From assembly GCF_008923365.1 (NCBI RefSeq), contig NZ_WBMR01000029.1, positions 1-64,000 of the forward strand: DNA of 64,000 nt. Reading direction: 5' to 3'. Source of the stretch: Actinomadura montaniterrae (GTDB taxonomy: Bacteria; Actinomycetota; Actinomycetes; Streptosporangiales; Streptosporangiaceae). Positions within the stretch are counted from its first letter, which is position 1, and each line of letters starts with the position of its first letter. The notes under the pieces were generated by a model. The model ran no database searches. It was not told the origin of the DNA and saw only the letters and a list, made by a program, of their open reading frames with translations. Below are positions 54,795-63,912 of this stretch, in pieces. Made by a program: the position numbers and the translations under genes.

Positions 54795-55061
54795 AAATAC
54801 CTCTCGAACGAACGTGTGGCTTGGTTGACCCAAGTGCCCTGACGGGCCCGGCCTCACACTGGGTGGGACCACACACTGGGCGGACCTCCCGGTGCGGGAC
54901 CGCAGCGTACCCGCTCTCACTGGGTCAAGCATTCTGGCACTGCTGCGCATTCCGCCCTGATGTCCTACCCGGTAACTCTCCACCTTAGAGGGCGCGGGAC
55001 GGTCCTTCGTACGGACGGGACCGACTTCTCACCGTCTCCGGCGGGCTTCACTCGGGTTTCA
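54795..55061. other. Promoter region of the sigma factor gene
   Basis: 267 bp between the phosphatase stop and the sigma factor start. It must hold the sigma gene promoter. CACACTGGGTGGGACCACAC and CTCACTGGGTCAAGC share ACTGGGT in a possible direct repeat. No gene is seen. Confidence 0.4.
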
Positions 55062-57194
55062 CTAGGGCTTGGGCGGGACGTGCAGGGCAAGCACGGTCAC
55101 ATCGTCTACCTGCTCGTACCCGGCAAGCATCCGATCGACCAGGAAGTCGACGAGTCTTTCTGGATCTCCTACCACTTCAGGTGGGGCGTCCGCGGCCGTC
55201 GCCACGAGTTCCTCCAGCCCGGCGTCCACCCCACGCCTACGGTTCTCCACAAGTCCATCGGAATAGAAGACCACAGTGTTGCCGGTCTCGATGGAAAAAC
55301 TTGTCTGCTGCCGCTGGCTCGGCCAGCCGAGCGGTGTGCCGGGCTCCCGCGTGCTCACGCGCGCGGGCGCGTCCGGGGAGATCAGCAGGGGTGGCGGGTG
55401 CCCCGCGTTGCTGAAGGCGCCGCGGCCGGTCTCCGGGTCGATGACCGCGTAGGCGACCGTGGTGAACTGCTCCTCGTCCTCGGTGGCGCTGAACAGCCGG
55501 TCGAGGCCGGCGAGCACCGCGGCGGGCCGCGGGTCGTTCAGCGCGAGCGCGCGCAGCGCGTTGCGGACGCGTCCCATTCCGGCCGCGGCGAGCACGCCCT
55601 TGCCCATGACGTCGCCGACCGCGACGGCGAGCCGGTCGTCGGGGAGGCGGAACACGTCGTACCAGTCGCCGCCGACCTGCACGTGGCGGGTGGCCGGGTT
55701 GTACCGGGCGGCCAGCACCATCCCGGGAAGCTGCGGAAGGTCGCTGGGCAGCAGGCTGCGCTGGAGCTCCTCGGCGGTCCTGTGCTCGCGCTCGAACAAC
55801 AGCGCGCGCTCCACCGCCAGGGCGCACTGCCCGGCGAGCGCCTCCAGGAAGACCCGCTCCTCCTCGGTGATCTCCCTGGGGCGGGTGAAGGAGAAGCGCA
55901 GCGCGCCGATCGGGGCGCCCGCCGCCAGCAGGGGCAGGCCGACCCAGGCGCGCTCCTCCGGATGCTGGGCGAACAGCTCCTTCTCGTCGCGGCCGAGCTG
56001 GAGGCGGAGGCTGTCGGGATGCTCGGCCAGGAACGGCCGGCTCTCGCGCACCGCCACCGACATGACGGTCTGGTCGGCGACCTTGATGTCGTCGCGCGCC
56101 GGCGGCCGCCCGTCGGCCTCGCCGCCGGGCTGGGACGGGGCGACGATGCTCAGCCGCAGCTTGTCGTCGTCCAGCAGCGCCACGGCGGAGTAGTCGGCGC
56201 CGATGGCGGACCGTCCGACCTCGGTGATGACCTGGACGACCTGGGAGACCGTCAGGGCCTCGGCGAGCATGGAGGTGGCCTGCTGGAGCCGCGCGGTGCG
56301 CAGCGCCGCCGCCGAGAGCTGCTCGGTCAGCCGGCCGCGCATCTCCTCGGCCTCGCGCTGGCCGGTGACGTCGGTGTTGGCGCCGACCCACTCGATGACC
56401 GCGTCGCCCTGCCGGATCGGCACGGCCCGCACGTCGAAGTGCCGGTACGTGCCGCTCTTGGTGCGGATCCGGTAGTTGGTCTCGAAGACCTGGTTCTCCG
56501 CGACGCACTCGCGCCAGGCCGCCTCGATGCGCGGGCGGTCCTCCGGGTGCACCACGGCCATCCAGCCGCCGGCGGCGTAGTCGTCGGGCGCCTGGCCGGT
56601 GATCGCGCGCCACTCCGGCGCGTCGTCGATCACGGCGCCGTCGGGCGCGGCGACCCACACCACCTGGGCGCTGGCCTCCACGAGCGAGCGGTAGCGCTGC
56701 TCCTTGCGCCGGATGACCTCCTCGGCGCGGCGCCGCTCGGTCACGTCCAGGGCGGTCAGGACGGCGCCGAGGCGCTCGCCGCCGGGTCCGCGGGCGGGCA
56801 GCCAGGTGCAGGCCAGGATGCGCTCCTCGGTCGCCGTGGCGAGCGCCTGGGCGTCGCCCGCCCGTCCGGCCGGCTCGGCCGGGACGACGAGGTCGAGGTC
56901 GCTCAGCGGGCGGTCCTCGGCGAGCACCGTGCGCAGCGCCGTCTCGAACGCGGTCGCGAGGCCGGCGGGCAGCACCTCGGCGGGGCGCCGCCGCTGCAGG
57001 TCGCGGACGGGCACGCGGAGCAGCGCCGCGAGCGCGTCGTTGGCCTTGCGGCAGCGCAGGTCGCCGTCGAAGAACGCCAGCCCGCCGGGGGCTTCCTTCA
57101 GCAGGGTCGCGTACAGCGCGGAGTCGGACGCATCCATGGGCTGCCCCTCCACCCCTGAGACGCGGGGTTGCGGAACGGACGTCTCGGTGCTCAT
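55062..57194 (-). CDS. PAS/PAS/GAF/SpoIIE-type PP2C phosphatase
   Basis: A 710-residue signalling phosphatase. Residues 20-145 and 165-290 are PAS domains (VEASAQVVWVAAPDGAVIDD; RIRTKSGTYRHFDVRAVPIR). Residues 300-470 are a GAF domain (VGRSAIGADYSAVALLDDDK). The C-terminal PP2C/SpoIIE domain shows VGGDWYDVFRL, VGDVMGKG, and the metal residues of DDVTVLALH. Such proteins dephosphorylate anti-anti-sigma (STAS) factors in general stress networks. The ATG follows GGAGGTGTTGTCC. It sits just before the principal sigma gene; its STAS partner is not in the window. Confidence 0.93.
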   Translation of the reverse strand: MSTETSVPQPRVSGVEGQPMDASDSALYATLLKEAPGGLAFFDGDLRCRKANDALAALLRVPVRDLQRRRPAEVLPAGLATAFETALRTVLAEDRPLSDLDLVVPAEPAGRAGDAQALATATEERILACTWLPARGPGGERLGAVLTALDVTERRRAEEVIRRKEQRYRSLVEASAQVVWVAAPDGAVIDDAPEWRAITGQAPDDYAAGGWMAVVHPEDRPRIEAAWRECVAENQVFETNYRIRTKSGTYRHFDVRAVPIRQGDAVIEWVGANTDVTGQREAEEMRGRLTEQLSAAALRTARLQQATSMLAEALTVSQVVQVITEVGRSAIGADYSAVALLDDDKLRLSIVAPSQPGGEADGRPPARDDIKVADQTVMSVAVRESRPFLAEHPDSLRLQLGRDEKELFAQHPEERAWVGLPLLAAGAPIGALRFSFTRPREITEEERVFLEALAGQCALAVERALLFEREHRTAEELQRSLLPSDLPQLPGMVLAARYNPATRHVQVGGDWYDVFRLPDDRLAVAVGDVMGKGVLAAAGMGRVRNALRALALNDPRPAAVLAGLDRLFSATEDEEQFTTVAYAVIDPETGRGAFSNAGHPPPLLISPDAPARVSTREPGTPLGWPSQRQQTSFSIETGNTVVFYSDGLVENRRRGVDAGLEELVATAADAPPEVVGDPERLVDFLVDRMLAGYEQVDDVTVLALHVPPKP

Positions 57195-57598
57195 GGACAA
57201 CACCTCCGCCCCAGAGGGTCCCGTACCGCGCGGCAAGTTTTCATCACTATGAGTGAATGGGAGCAGGCTAGCGCTCCCGCCTCCATCACAACACCGGTCG
57301 GAGTCAGGTATTCATCATCCCGATGGTTCGCCGCGTACGGAAGCCCTGATGGACATCGTCGTCTCTGTGCCTCCGCGTGAGGGCGCGGGATTCGGACGCC
57401 TTCTCCACGAGCCGCCGGTGGCGGCCCATGAAGGGGGCGAGTAGGCGATGTTACGGCGCCCGGAGCGTCATGGGCGGCCAACCCCGCCGGTTCGGCGAGT
57501 TCCGGCCGGGGGCCGAACCGGCCAGACTCCGTCCGATTTGGTCTATAAAAAGACGGTAAAGACCATTTTTAGGATCGCCGGGTCCTTACCCGAGGGCC
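57195..57598. other. Intergenic gap with an AT-rich patch
   Basis: 404 bp between the phosphatase start and the end of the repair gene. TATAAAAAGACGGTAAAGAC (57544-57563) is the most AT-rich patch in the window and lies 35 bp past the repair gene stop. Its GGTCT and AGACC ends can pair. It may hold a promoter or terminator. No supported gene. Confidence 0.4.
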
Positions 57599-58180
57599 CT
57601 ACTTTCCGGCCTTGGCGGCGGCCTTCATCTCCTGCTTGAAGGCACGCACCTTCGCCAGCGACTCCGGCCCGGTGATGTCGGCCACCGACCGGTGCGAGCC
57701 CTCCTCGCCGTACGCGCCGGCCGCCTCCCGCCAGCCCTCCGGCCGGACCCCGTACTGCTTGCCCAGCAGCGCCAGGAAGATCTGCGCCTTCTGCTTGCCG
57801 AAGCCGGGCAGCCCGTTCAGGCGCTTGAACAGCTCCTTGCCGCCGTCCACGTCCTTCCACACCTTCTCGGCGTCCCCGTCGTAGTTCTCGACGAGGTACT
57901 GGCACAACTGCTGCACCCTCTTGGCCATCGACCCCGGATAACGGTGCACGGCCGGCTTCTCCGACAGCAGCGCCGCGAACCGCTCCGGATCGCAGGCGGC
58001 GATCTCGTGGGCGTCGAGATCGTCCGTCCCGAGCCGCTGCGCGATCGTGTACGGGCCCGAGAACGCCCATTCCATCGGGATCTGCTGGTCGAGCAGCATC
58101 CCCACCAATGCGGCGAGCGGGCTGCGGCCCAGCAGTTCGTCCGCCTCGGGGCGCTGCGCTAGTTGAACCTTCGTGGCCAT
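57599..58180 (-). CDS. HhH-GPD-type base excision repair protein
   Basis: A 193-residue helix-hairpin-helix DNA repair protein. It begins MATKVQLAQRPEADELLGRS. The HhH element is LNGLPGFGKQKAQIFLALLG, where a Gly-Phe-Gly hairpin contacts DNA. The catalytic Asp may be in SHRSVADITGPES, and the usual Lys of lyase enzymes is not evident, so it may be a monofunctional glycosylase. It is short for EndoIII and lacks the iron-sulfur Cys loop. The ATG at 58180 has GAGG after it, not before; no better start is seen. Confidence 0.88.
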   Translation of the reverse strand: MATKVQLAQRPEADELLGRSPLAALVGMLLDQQIPMEWAFSGPYTIAQRLGTDDLDAHEIAACDPERFAALLSEKPAVHRYPGSMAKRVQQLCQYLVENYDGDAEKVWKDVDGGKELFKRLNGLPGFGKQKAQIFLALLGKQYGVRPEGWREAAGAYGEEGSHRSVADITGPESLAKVRAFKQEMKAAAKAGK

Positions 58181-58330
58181 GAGGTCAGCTTAGAACCGCC
58201 GCGAAGGCAGGTCCTGCGCGCACGGAAACCGCGTACCGCGACCGCCCGGCCGGCGCGGCGAATCTGTCGGAAGTCTTACGAGCCCGGCGGAAGCCTGGCG
58301 GCCCGCAGGCCACGGTGTTCGAATGGAGGC

Positions 58331-59032
58331 GTGAACGAGGATCCGGAAGAGGGCAGTCCCGTAGGGCGGCGGGTCGTGCTCGGGATGCTCGGCCTCGGCG
58401 TCGCCGGTGTCGCCGTGGGGGCGTCCCTCCAACAGAAGGTGAACCGCGCCCTGGCGCCCGTAGGCGGCATCCAGGACGTTCTTCCGGCGGCCGGGGGCTT
58501 CCGCTACTACTCCGTCACCGGAAGCGTGAAGAGGCCCAGCATCGCCACCCACCGGGTGACCGTGGGCGGCCTGGTGGACAAGCCACAGGCGTTCACCATG
58601 GCCGACCTGGCCCGCCTGCCGCAGACGACGCTGGACAAGGACTTCCAGTGCGTGACCGGCTGGCGGGTACCGAACGTCCGGTGGGCCGGTGTCGCGCTAC
58701 CCGACCTCCTGGACGTGGTGGGGGTCTCCCCTAACGCCGTGGCCGTCCGGTTCAAGTCGTTCGACGGCGTCTACACCGAGTCGCTGACGCTCGAACAGGC
58801 GCGGCGCCGCGACGTCATGGTCGCGACCCAGATGGACGGGAAGCCGGTCACCCACGACCACGGTGGCCCCACCCGCCTCTATGTCGCCCCCATGTACGGA
58901 TACAAGTCCCTGAAGTGGCTCGGCGGCATCGAACTCACCGACAAGGTCAGGCTGGGCTACTGGGAGGACCTCGGTTACGACGTGGACGCCTGGGTCGGCC
59001 GGTCGAACGGACGTGACGATGCACCCACATGA
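58331..59032 (+). CDS. Tat-exported molybdopterin-dependent oxidoreductase (sulfite-oxidase fold)
   Basis: A 233-residue enzyme. The N-terminal RRVVLGMLGLGVAGVAVGAS is a twin-arginine-type signal. Residues 60-190 are the molybdopterin-binding sulfite oxidase fold with the Mo-ligand Cys in DKDFQCVTGWRV and the THDHGGPTRLYVAPMYGYKS block. The dimerisation domain of true sulfite oxidase is missing, as in MsrP (YedY) of E. coli. It is encoded directly before a cytochrome b gene that would supply electrons, like MsrPQ, which repairs methionine sulfoxide. The repair role here is inferred. The GTG start has a poor spacer. Confidence 0.85.
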   Translation: MNEDPEEGSPVGRRVVLGMLGLGVAGVAVGASLQQKVNRALAPVGGIQDVLPAAGGFRYYSVTGSVKRPSIATHRVTVGGLVDKPQAFTMADLARLPQTTLDKDFQCVTGWRVPNVRWAGVALPDLLDVVGVSPNAVAVRFKSFDGVYTESLTLEQARRRDVMVATQMDGKPVTHDHGGPTRLYVAPMYGYKSLKWLGGIELTDKVRLGYWEDLGYDVDAWVGRSNGRDDAPT

Positions 59033-59780
59033 CGTGCCCCGTCCCGAACCGGCACGGTCTACCAGGCTGCTCCGGTTCACGTGGGCCGAACGGTCGATCC
59101 ACCATGTGACCGCACTGCTGATGCTGGTGTGCCTGGCCACGGCGGGGATGCTCTATCTACCGACACTGTCCACACTGGTCGGGCACCGCGAGCTGCTCAA
59201 GACCATCCACGTGTGGTGCGGTTTCGCGCTGCCGGCCCCCATCATCTTGGGGCTCGCCTCCAGAGCGTTCAGGGCGGACGTACGGCGCCTCAACAGGTTC
59301 GCACCGCACGACTGGGAGTGGCTGAAGCGCGGGGACCGCAGAGCCGTGCGGCAGGGCCGGGGGATCCTGCCGGTGGGCAAGTTCAACGCCGGCCAGAAGC
59401 TGAACGCGGCGTTCACTGCCGGCGCGATCCTCGTCATGCTCGGCACCGGCGAGGTGCTGACATTCCCCGGCCCATGGCCGGACCGCTGGCGCACCGGCGC
59501 CACCTTCGTACACGACTGGCTCTTCGTCATCATCGTCATCGTCGTTGTAGGGCACCTGTGGGAGGCGTTCCGGGACCCGGGGGCGCTCGGCGGGATGCTC
59601 ACCGGCCGCGTCGACCGAGGCTGGGCGGCGAGGCACCACGCGGGCTGGGCGGACGCCGTCCAACGGATCGCCGCGCGGCCGCCGCACGGCCCGTCCGGCG
59701 GCGGTTCCGGCGCGGCGGCCACCGGCACGTCCGGAGAAGGTGGTCCAGAATTTGCGAAACGACGCCCCGGTATGTCTTGA
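59013..59780 (+). CDS. Cytochrome b-type electron donor for the molybdoenzyme
   Basis: A 255-residue membrane protein with four helices: HHVTALLMLVCLATAGMLYL, TIHVWCGFALPAPIILGLAS, FTAGAILVMLGTGEVLTFPG and VHDWLFVIIVIVVVGHLWEA. His residues in SIHHVTA, TIHVWCG, VHDWLF and GHLWEAF can bind two haems, as in cytochrome b561/formate dehydrogenase gamma subunits. It overlaps the molybdoenzyme gene by 20 bp, so translation is probably coupled. It passes quinol electrons to the periplasmic molybdoenzyme. The C-terminal 60 residues are Gly/Pro-rich. Confidence 0.85.
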   Translation: MTMHPHDVPRPEPARSTRLLRFTWAERSIHHVTALLMLVCLATAGMLYLPTLSTLVGHRELLKTIHVWCGFALPAPIILGLASRAFRADVRRLNRFAPHDWEWLKRGDRRAVRQGRGILPVGKFNAGQKLNAAFTAGAILVMLGTGEVLTFPGPWPDRWRTGATFVHDWLFVIIVIVVVGHLWEAFRDPGALGGMLTGRVDRGWAARHHAGWADAVQRIAARPPHGPSGGGSGAAATGTSGEGGPEFAKRRPGMS

Positions 59781-59918
59781 CTCTCCCCGCGAACGCGCTG
59801 GAATGAGACATCGAGGCGAGGTTCGGGCGGAAGCCCCGAAACCAAGGTCCGCGCGCGCTCCGTCTCGGCCGGCGGTCTCCCCGTCCGCCGGAACCCCGTG
59901 CGCGGAGGTGCTACGCAG

Positions 59919-60167
59919 ATGCCCGCACTGGCCGATCACCGAAGCGAGACCCGCAACGCGCTCACGCGGCGGCTCACCGACGAGTTCTCGCACGTCTCCT
60001 CGGACGCGGTGCACCAGTGCATCGCCGACGTGCAGGCGTGCATGGCCCACCTGGGGCTCGATCCGACGCCCGCGCGCGTGGAGCGCATGGCGCGCGAACA
60101 CCTCGTCGGCATGCTGAAATCCGAGCCGCCCTCGGGGCGGCCCCAGGGAGCCGGGGTGGACGGCTGA
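59919..60167 (+). CDS. Small helical protein (three-helix-bundle-like)
   Basis: An 82-residue soluble protein, almost all helical by sequence. RNALTRRLTDEFSHVSSDAV, HQCIADVQACMAHLGLDPTP and RVERMAREHLVGMLKSE suggest three helices and a short tail. This matches small actinobacterial proteins annotated as three-helix bundle dimerisation domain. The label is tentative. Two Cys (HQCIAD, QACMAH) could face each other. The ATG follows GGAGG with a 10-nt gap. Confidence 0.7.
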   Translation: MPALADHRSETRNALTRRLTDEFSHVSSDAVHQCIADVQACMAHLGLDPTPARVERMAREHLVGMLKSEPPSGRPQGAGVDG

Positions 60168-60231
60168 ACCCGGCGGACGGTCCCGCGCCTTACGGGCACG
60201 CGCCGCCGCGGGATCTGAGAAACTAGGGCCC

Positions 60232-61875
60232 GTGAGTCCTCGCAGCCGCCGCTCCTCGTCCGGGGATCCGGCGCGGGACGGCCCCCCATCCCCTCCCGGC
60301 GAGGTCTCCGAGATCTTCGACGGGATGCTGCGGCACGCCCGCGAGCTGCTCGCCGTGCGCAGCCCGCTGGACGCCGAGCTGATCGTCAGCGAGATCCTCG
60401 GGTCCTGGTGGGGGCACCGGGTGTCCGGCGGGGACGTCGAGGTCGTCATCGGCGAGGCGCTGGTCGACCACGCGGCGCGCGCCGCGACCCCGGCGGCGCT
60501 GGCCCTCCTCACCGGGATGGCCTACCTGGGCACTCCGCGGCAGGCCGCCAAGGCCGAGCGCGCCGCGCTGGAACTCATGGACCGGGGCGTCGCCCGTCCC
60601 GGATGGGCCGACCGCGTCGGCATGGTCGCGCCGGACGAGTGCTTCGTGTCCCGCGACGTGTACGGCGACCAGGACTCGATCGTCTGCACCTACACCTACG
60701 GGGGCGCCGACCGGCACGCCCTGGTCATCCTCGTGGACAGGAACAAGGCCGGAGCCGTCCAGTACGCCGACGCCCCCTTCCCCTCCGCGGCGCCGCCCGC
60801 GCTGCGCGCCGCGCGCCCCCCGGCGTGCGGGATGGTCCGGGACGCGTGGGTGTCGTCCCAGGTCGACAAACTCCTCGACCACTGCCGCCGCGAGGGCCGC
60901 GACAACGCCCTGATGCGATTCGAGCAACTGGACCCGCGCGACACCAAGGCGCTCCTGCAGAGCGCCCTCGCCCTCACCAACGACACGACCGAGCCGCCGG
61001 TCAACGACAACTTCGGCTCGTACCACGCCTTCGTGCGCGCGCGCATAGGGATCCTCCCGCCGGGAGGGCGCCTGCCACAGCCTCCGGTGTACGGGCGCGA
61101 CCGCCGCGCCACGATCGCCGCGCGGTTCCTCGCGTCGGACGAGGCGGAAGGGCTCTCGGACCTGTCCGCCGCCAGCCGCTGCGTGGACCGCATCATCGCC
61201 TACGGCTGCACGCACGATTTCGGGCGGCCGCTGCGGGTCAGCCCGATCAAATGCGAGATGTTCCTGCTCGACTGGCTGCCCCGCAAGGTGCTCCTGTCCC
61301 CCGCTGAGCAGGAGGCCGTGCCGCACGTCCTGGCCGCCTGGGTGCGGTGGGCCGGTAAGCGCACCGGGCTGCCCGAGGAGGGCGTCAGGGCGACCCTGGA
61401 CGCGGTATGGGACGCCACCGCGAAGTTCGCCGAGGCGTACCGCGACCCGTCCGCTTTCGGCCTCGACCGGGACCTCGTCGCCCGGCTCCTCCCGGACGGC
61501 GAGCTGGAGGCGCTCCCCCGGCGGGCGTTCGCGCTGCCGTTCCTGTCCGGCACCCACCGGCGCTCCGGCCGGCACGGCTCCGTCGACCTGTCGGCGCTCG
61601 ACCCCTCCGACCCCGACGACCGGCGCGTCATCCTGGAGTTCGAGCATCCCGGCGCGGACGAGGAGCACCTCGACGCGCACGAGAGGCTCACCGACCGGCT
61701 GTGGCGGGGCGATCCGCCGCAGCTGTGGGACACCGCCCAATCACTGCTCGACATCGGCTACGAACGGCACGAGATCCTGCACAAACTCATCGGCGTCCTC
61801 GATCGCTGCGGCGACGACGCGGACGCCCTCCGGGAGGCGCTGCGTGTGCTGCGTCACGAACCGCCGCCCGAGTGA
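60232..61875 (+). CDS. Large conserved actinobacterial protein of unknown function
   Basis: A 547-residue soluble protein. The N-terminal part has LLAVRSPLDAELIVSEILGS and VIGEALVDHAARAATPAALA. The middle shows VCTYTYGGADRHALVILVDR, a small-domain pattern. The C-terminal 80 residues (VILEFEHPGADEEHLDAHER, LTDRLWRGDPPQLWDTAQ) recall DUF1841-like modules. No enzyme motif is recognised. The GTG start follows AGGGCCC and lies 64 nt after the small helical gene. It may belong with the following SseB-like genes, since all four are in one direction with short gaps. Confidence 0.72.
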   Translation: MSPRSRRSSSGDPARDGPPSPPGEVSEIFDGMLRHARELLAVRSPLDAELIVSEILGSWWGHRVSGGDVEVVIGEALVDHAARAATPAALALLTGMAYLGTPRQAAKAERAALELMDRGVARPGWADRVGMVAPDECFVSRDVYGDQDSIVCTYTYGGADRHALVILVDRNKAGAVQYADAPFPSAAPPALRAARPPACGMVRDAWVSSQVDKLLDHCRREGRDNALMRFEQLDPRDTKALLQSALALTNDTTEPPVNDNFGSYHAFVRARIGILPPGGRLPQPPVYGRDRRATIAARFLASDEAEGLSDLSAASRCVDRIIAYGCTHDFGRPLRVSPIKCEMFLLDWLPRKVLLSPAEQEAVPHVLAAWVRWAGKRTGLPEEGVRATLDAVWDATAKFAEAYRDPSAFGLDRDLVARLLPDGELEALPRRAFALPFLSGTHRRSGRHGSVDLSALDPSDPDDRRVILEFEHPGADEEHLDAHERLTDRLWRGDPPQLWDTAQSLLDIGYERHEILHKLIGVLDRCGDDADALREALRVLRHEPPPE

Positions 61876-61966
61876 ACTCCCGGTTTGCGCGCGGCGTCCC
61901 CGGCGACAATCATCGGATCCCGGGCATGGTCTCGCGGGGGTCCGGGGCCGCCCCCGGTCGTAGGGA

Positions 61967-63850
61967 GTGATCTTGTTGGAGTGGTCCGAGTTCGCCCGCC
62001 GGCTGGGCCGTGAACTGGCGGGTCTCGACCGGGACACCATCCTCATCGTGCGCGAACGCGACGAGAGCCGGCACTACGTGCAGGCGATGCGCGAGCCCGA
62101 CCGGCTCTACGCCGAGGCGGTCAGCAACAACTTCCTCGACGGTCCGCTGCTGCTCACCCCGGCCGACGAGGAGGTCATGAGCGACGCGGGCTGGCGCCCG
62201 CCCGCCGACCCCGCGCCCCGCAACTGGTGGACCGAGCTGCCCGAGGCCGGCCCGCCCGGCGGGATGCGGTCGGTCGCCGGCGGCGACTACTCGCGGCTCG
62301 CCGACGTGATGGTCACCGCGCTGCGCGACGTCCAGGGCGTCCGGCGCCCGTCCGACCTGGTGTACGAGTCGTTCCACCGGCACGGCAGCGGCCTGATCGA
62401 GCTGCTCGACTTCGGCATCGAGACCGCCGACCCGTCGCGGGTCAGCAAGCGCCGCTCGTCCGCCGGGATCGCCCCGCCGGAGACCGCCCCGGAGAGCGCG
62501 CGCCCGGCGCCCGGCCCGCCGCCGGCCGGCCCGCCCATGCCGCTGCCTCCCGCCGGGGTCCCCGGCAGCGACGCGGACCTGCTCGAACCGCGTCTGGCCG
62601 AGGCGAAGGAGCGCGGCGACCACGCCACCTACTTCAGCCTGCTGGCGGGCGCCGACCTGGTGCTCCCGGCCACCGCGCACGCGGTGGAGAACCCCGACCG
62701 CGCCGAACTGCCGACCATCACGATCGGCACCGGCACCTACGTCACGCTGTACACGTCCCCCGGCGCGCTGGCGCGTACCGGCGACCAGCACCCGCTCTAC
62801 CGGCGCACGTCGTTCGCGCTCCTGGCGGCCGGCTGGCCCGACCCGTCCTGGCAGCTCGCCGTCAACCCCGGCCTGCCGAGCGAGGTCCTGCTGGACGCGT
62901 CCGCATTGGGCCGCCTTGAGGCCGCGCAGCGGGAGGCGTCCTCGGCTACGCCGGAGCCCTCCAACCCCTACGGGACCGTCGATCCGGGCGCGTTGTCCGG
63001 GCCCGGGGCCGTTGCCGGAGGGTCTCCGTCCGCTGTCAACGGTTCCGGCATGCCCGGGTTCCCCGGCGCCCATGGGCCGTCCCAGGGCGTCAACGGTTCG
63101 TCCGCCGCCAACGGCTCGTCCGTGCCGAACGGGATGCCGTCCCTCAACGGGATCCACGGCGTCAACGGTCTGGCGGGGGCCGACGACTCCCACGACGACT
63201 CCGGTACCGCGATCGACCCGTACACGGCGGAGGAGTTGAGGGCGGCGCTGGAAGCCGGTACACCACCGGACCTGGGCAGGGCCAAGCCGGAGACCCCGGA
63301 GCAGGGGTCCGAAGCCGCCGTCGCCGCGCCTCTGGGCGCCCCGACGGACGGCACGCCCGCCGACGGCGAGCCCGCCGAGATCCACCAGCCCGGCGCGCCG
63401 CAACCCGACGCGCACCAGCCCCAATCCAACGCGCCGCAACCGGGCACACTGCAACCCGGTACGCCGCAACCCAGTACAGCGCCGCAACCCGGTGCCCCGC
63501 AGCCCGACGTGCCTCAGGCCCCACCCCCTCCGGCCGCAGCAACCCCTCAGGCCGCCGCACCCCAGGCGCCCGTAGCCCAGCCCGGAACACCTCAGGTCGC
63601 CGCACCGCAGCCCGAGGTGAAGTCTGAGACGCCGCAGCCCGAGCCGCTACAGCCGGGCGTGCAAACGCCCGGCGGACAGCAGCCCGTTCCGCAGGCGCCC
63701 GCCGGCATTCCGATGCAACCGCCTCACGGCACCCGCCTGTGGCGCTCCCTCGGCGAGAACGACGAGGTCCCCGTCGCGGTCTACGACGCCATCGGCGGCG
63801 TCTGGAGCCCTGCGCGGGCCGACGCCGTCCCGGCGCCCAGGGCCGAGTAG
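61967..63850 (+). CDS. TY-Chap/SseB-like chaperone-fold protein with a Pro/Gln-rich tail
   Basis: A 627-residue protein. Residues 5-95 are a YbjN/TY-Chap-like domain: LEWSEFARRLGRELAGLDRD, LLLTPADEEVMSDAGWRPPA and NWWTELPE. Residues 230-345 form an SseB-like domain (ATYFSLLAGADLVLPATAHA, HPLYRRTSFALLAAGWPDPS). Residues 350-600 are low complexity with Asn-Gly-Ser repeats and many Gln-Pro steps. TY-Chap domains are proposed to bind peptides in secretion or conflict systems; the role here is not known. The GTG is the start; an in-frame TTG is six bases on. A second TY-Chap gene starts 63 bp downstream. Confidence 0.82.
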   Translation: MILLEWSEFARRLGRELAGLDRDTILIVRERDESRHYVQAMREPDRLYAEAVSNNFLDGPLLLTPADEEVMSDAGWRPPADPAPRNWWTELPEAGPPGGMRSVAGGDYSRLADVMVTALRDVQGVRRPSDLVYESFHRHGSGLIELLDFGIETADPSRVSKRRSSAGIAPPETAPESARPAPGPPPAGPPMPLPPAGVPGSDADLLEPRLAEAKERGDHATYFSLLAGADLVLPATAHAVENPDRAELPTITIGTGTYVTLYTSPGALARTGDQHPLYRRTSFALLAAGWPDPSWQLAVNPGLPSEVLLDASALGRLEAAQREASSATPEPSNPYGTVDPGALSGPGAVAGGSPSAVNGSGMPGFPGAHGPSQGVNGSSAANGSSVPNGMPSLNGIHGVNGLAGADDSHDDSGTAIDPYTAEELRAALEAGTPPDLGRAKPETPEQGSEAAVAAPLGAPTDGTPADGEPAEIHQPGAPQPDAHQPQSNAPQPGTLQPGTPQPSTAPQPGAPQPDVPQAPPPPAAATPQAAAPQAPVAQPGTPQVAAPQPEVKSETPQPEPLQPGVQTPGGQQPVPQAPAGIPMQPPHGTRLWRSLGENDEVPVAVYDAIGGVWSPARADAVPAPRAE

Positions 63851-63912
63851 CGGAGCGTTCGGCTACCGTCGAGTACGGCAATCCCACCCCCGGACGCGAG
63901 AGTGGACCCCGA

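Noticed and set aside
57253..57444. 63-codon plus-strand frame in the gap upstream of the phosphatase
   Set aside because: It has no ribosome binding site and no recognisable content, and it lies over the phosphatase promoter region.
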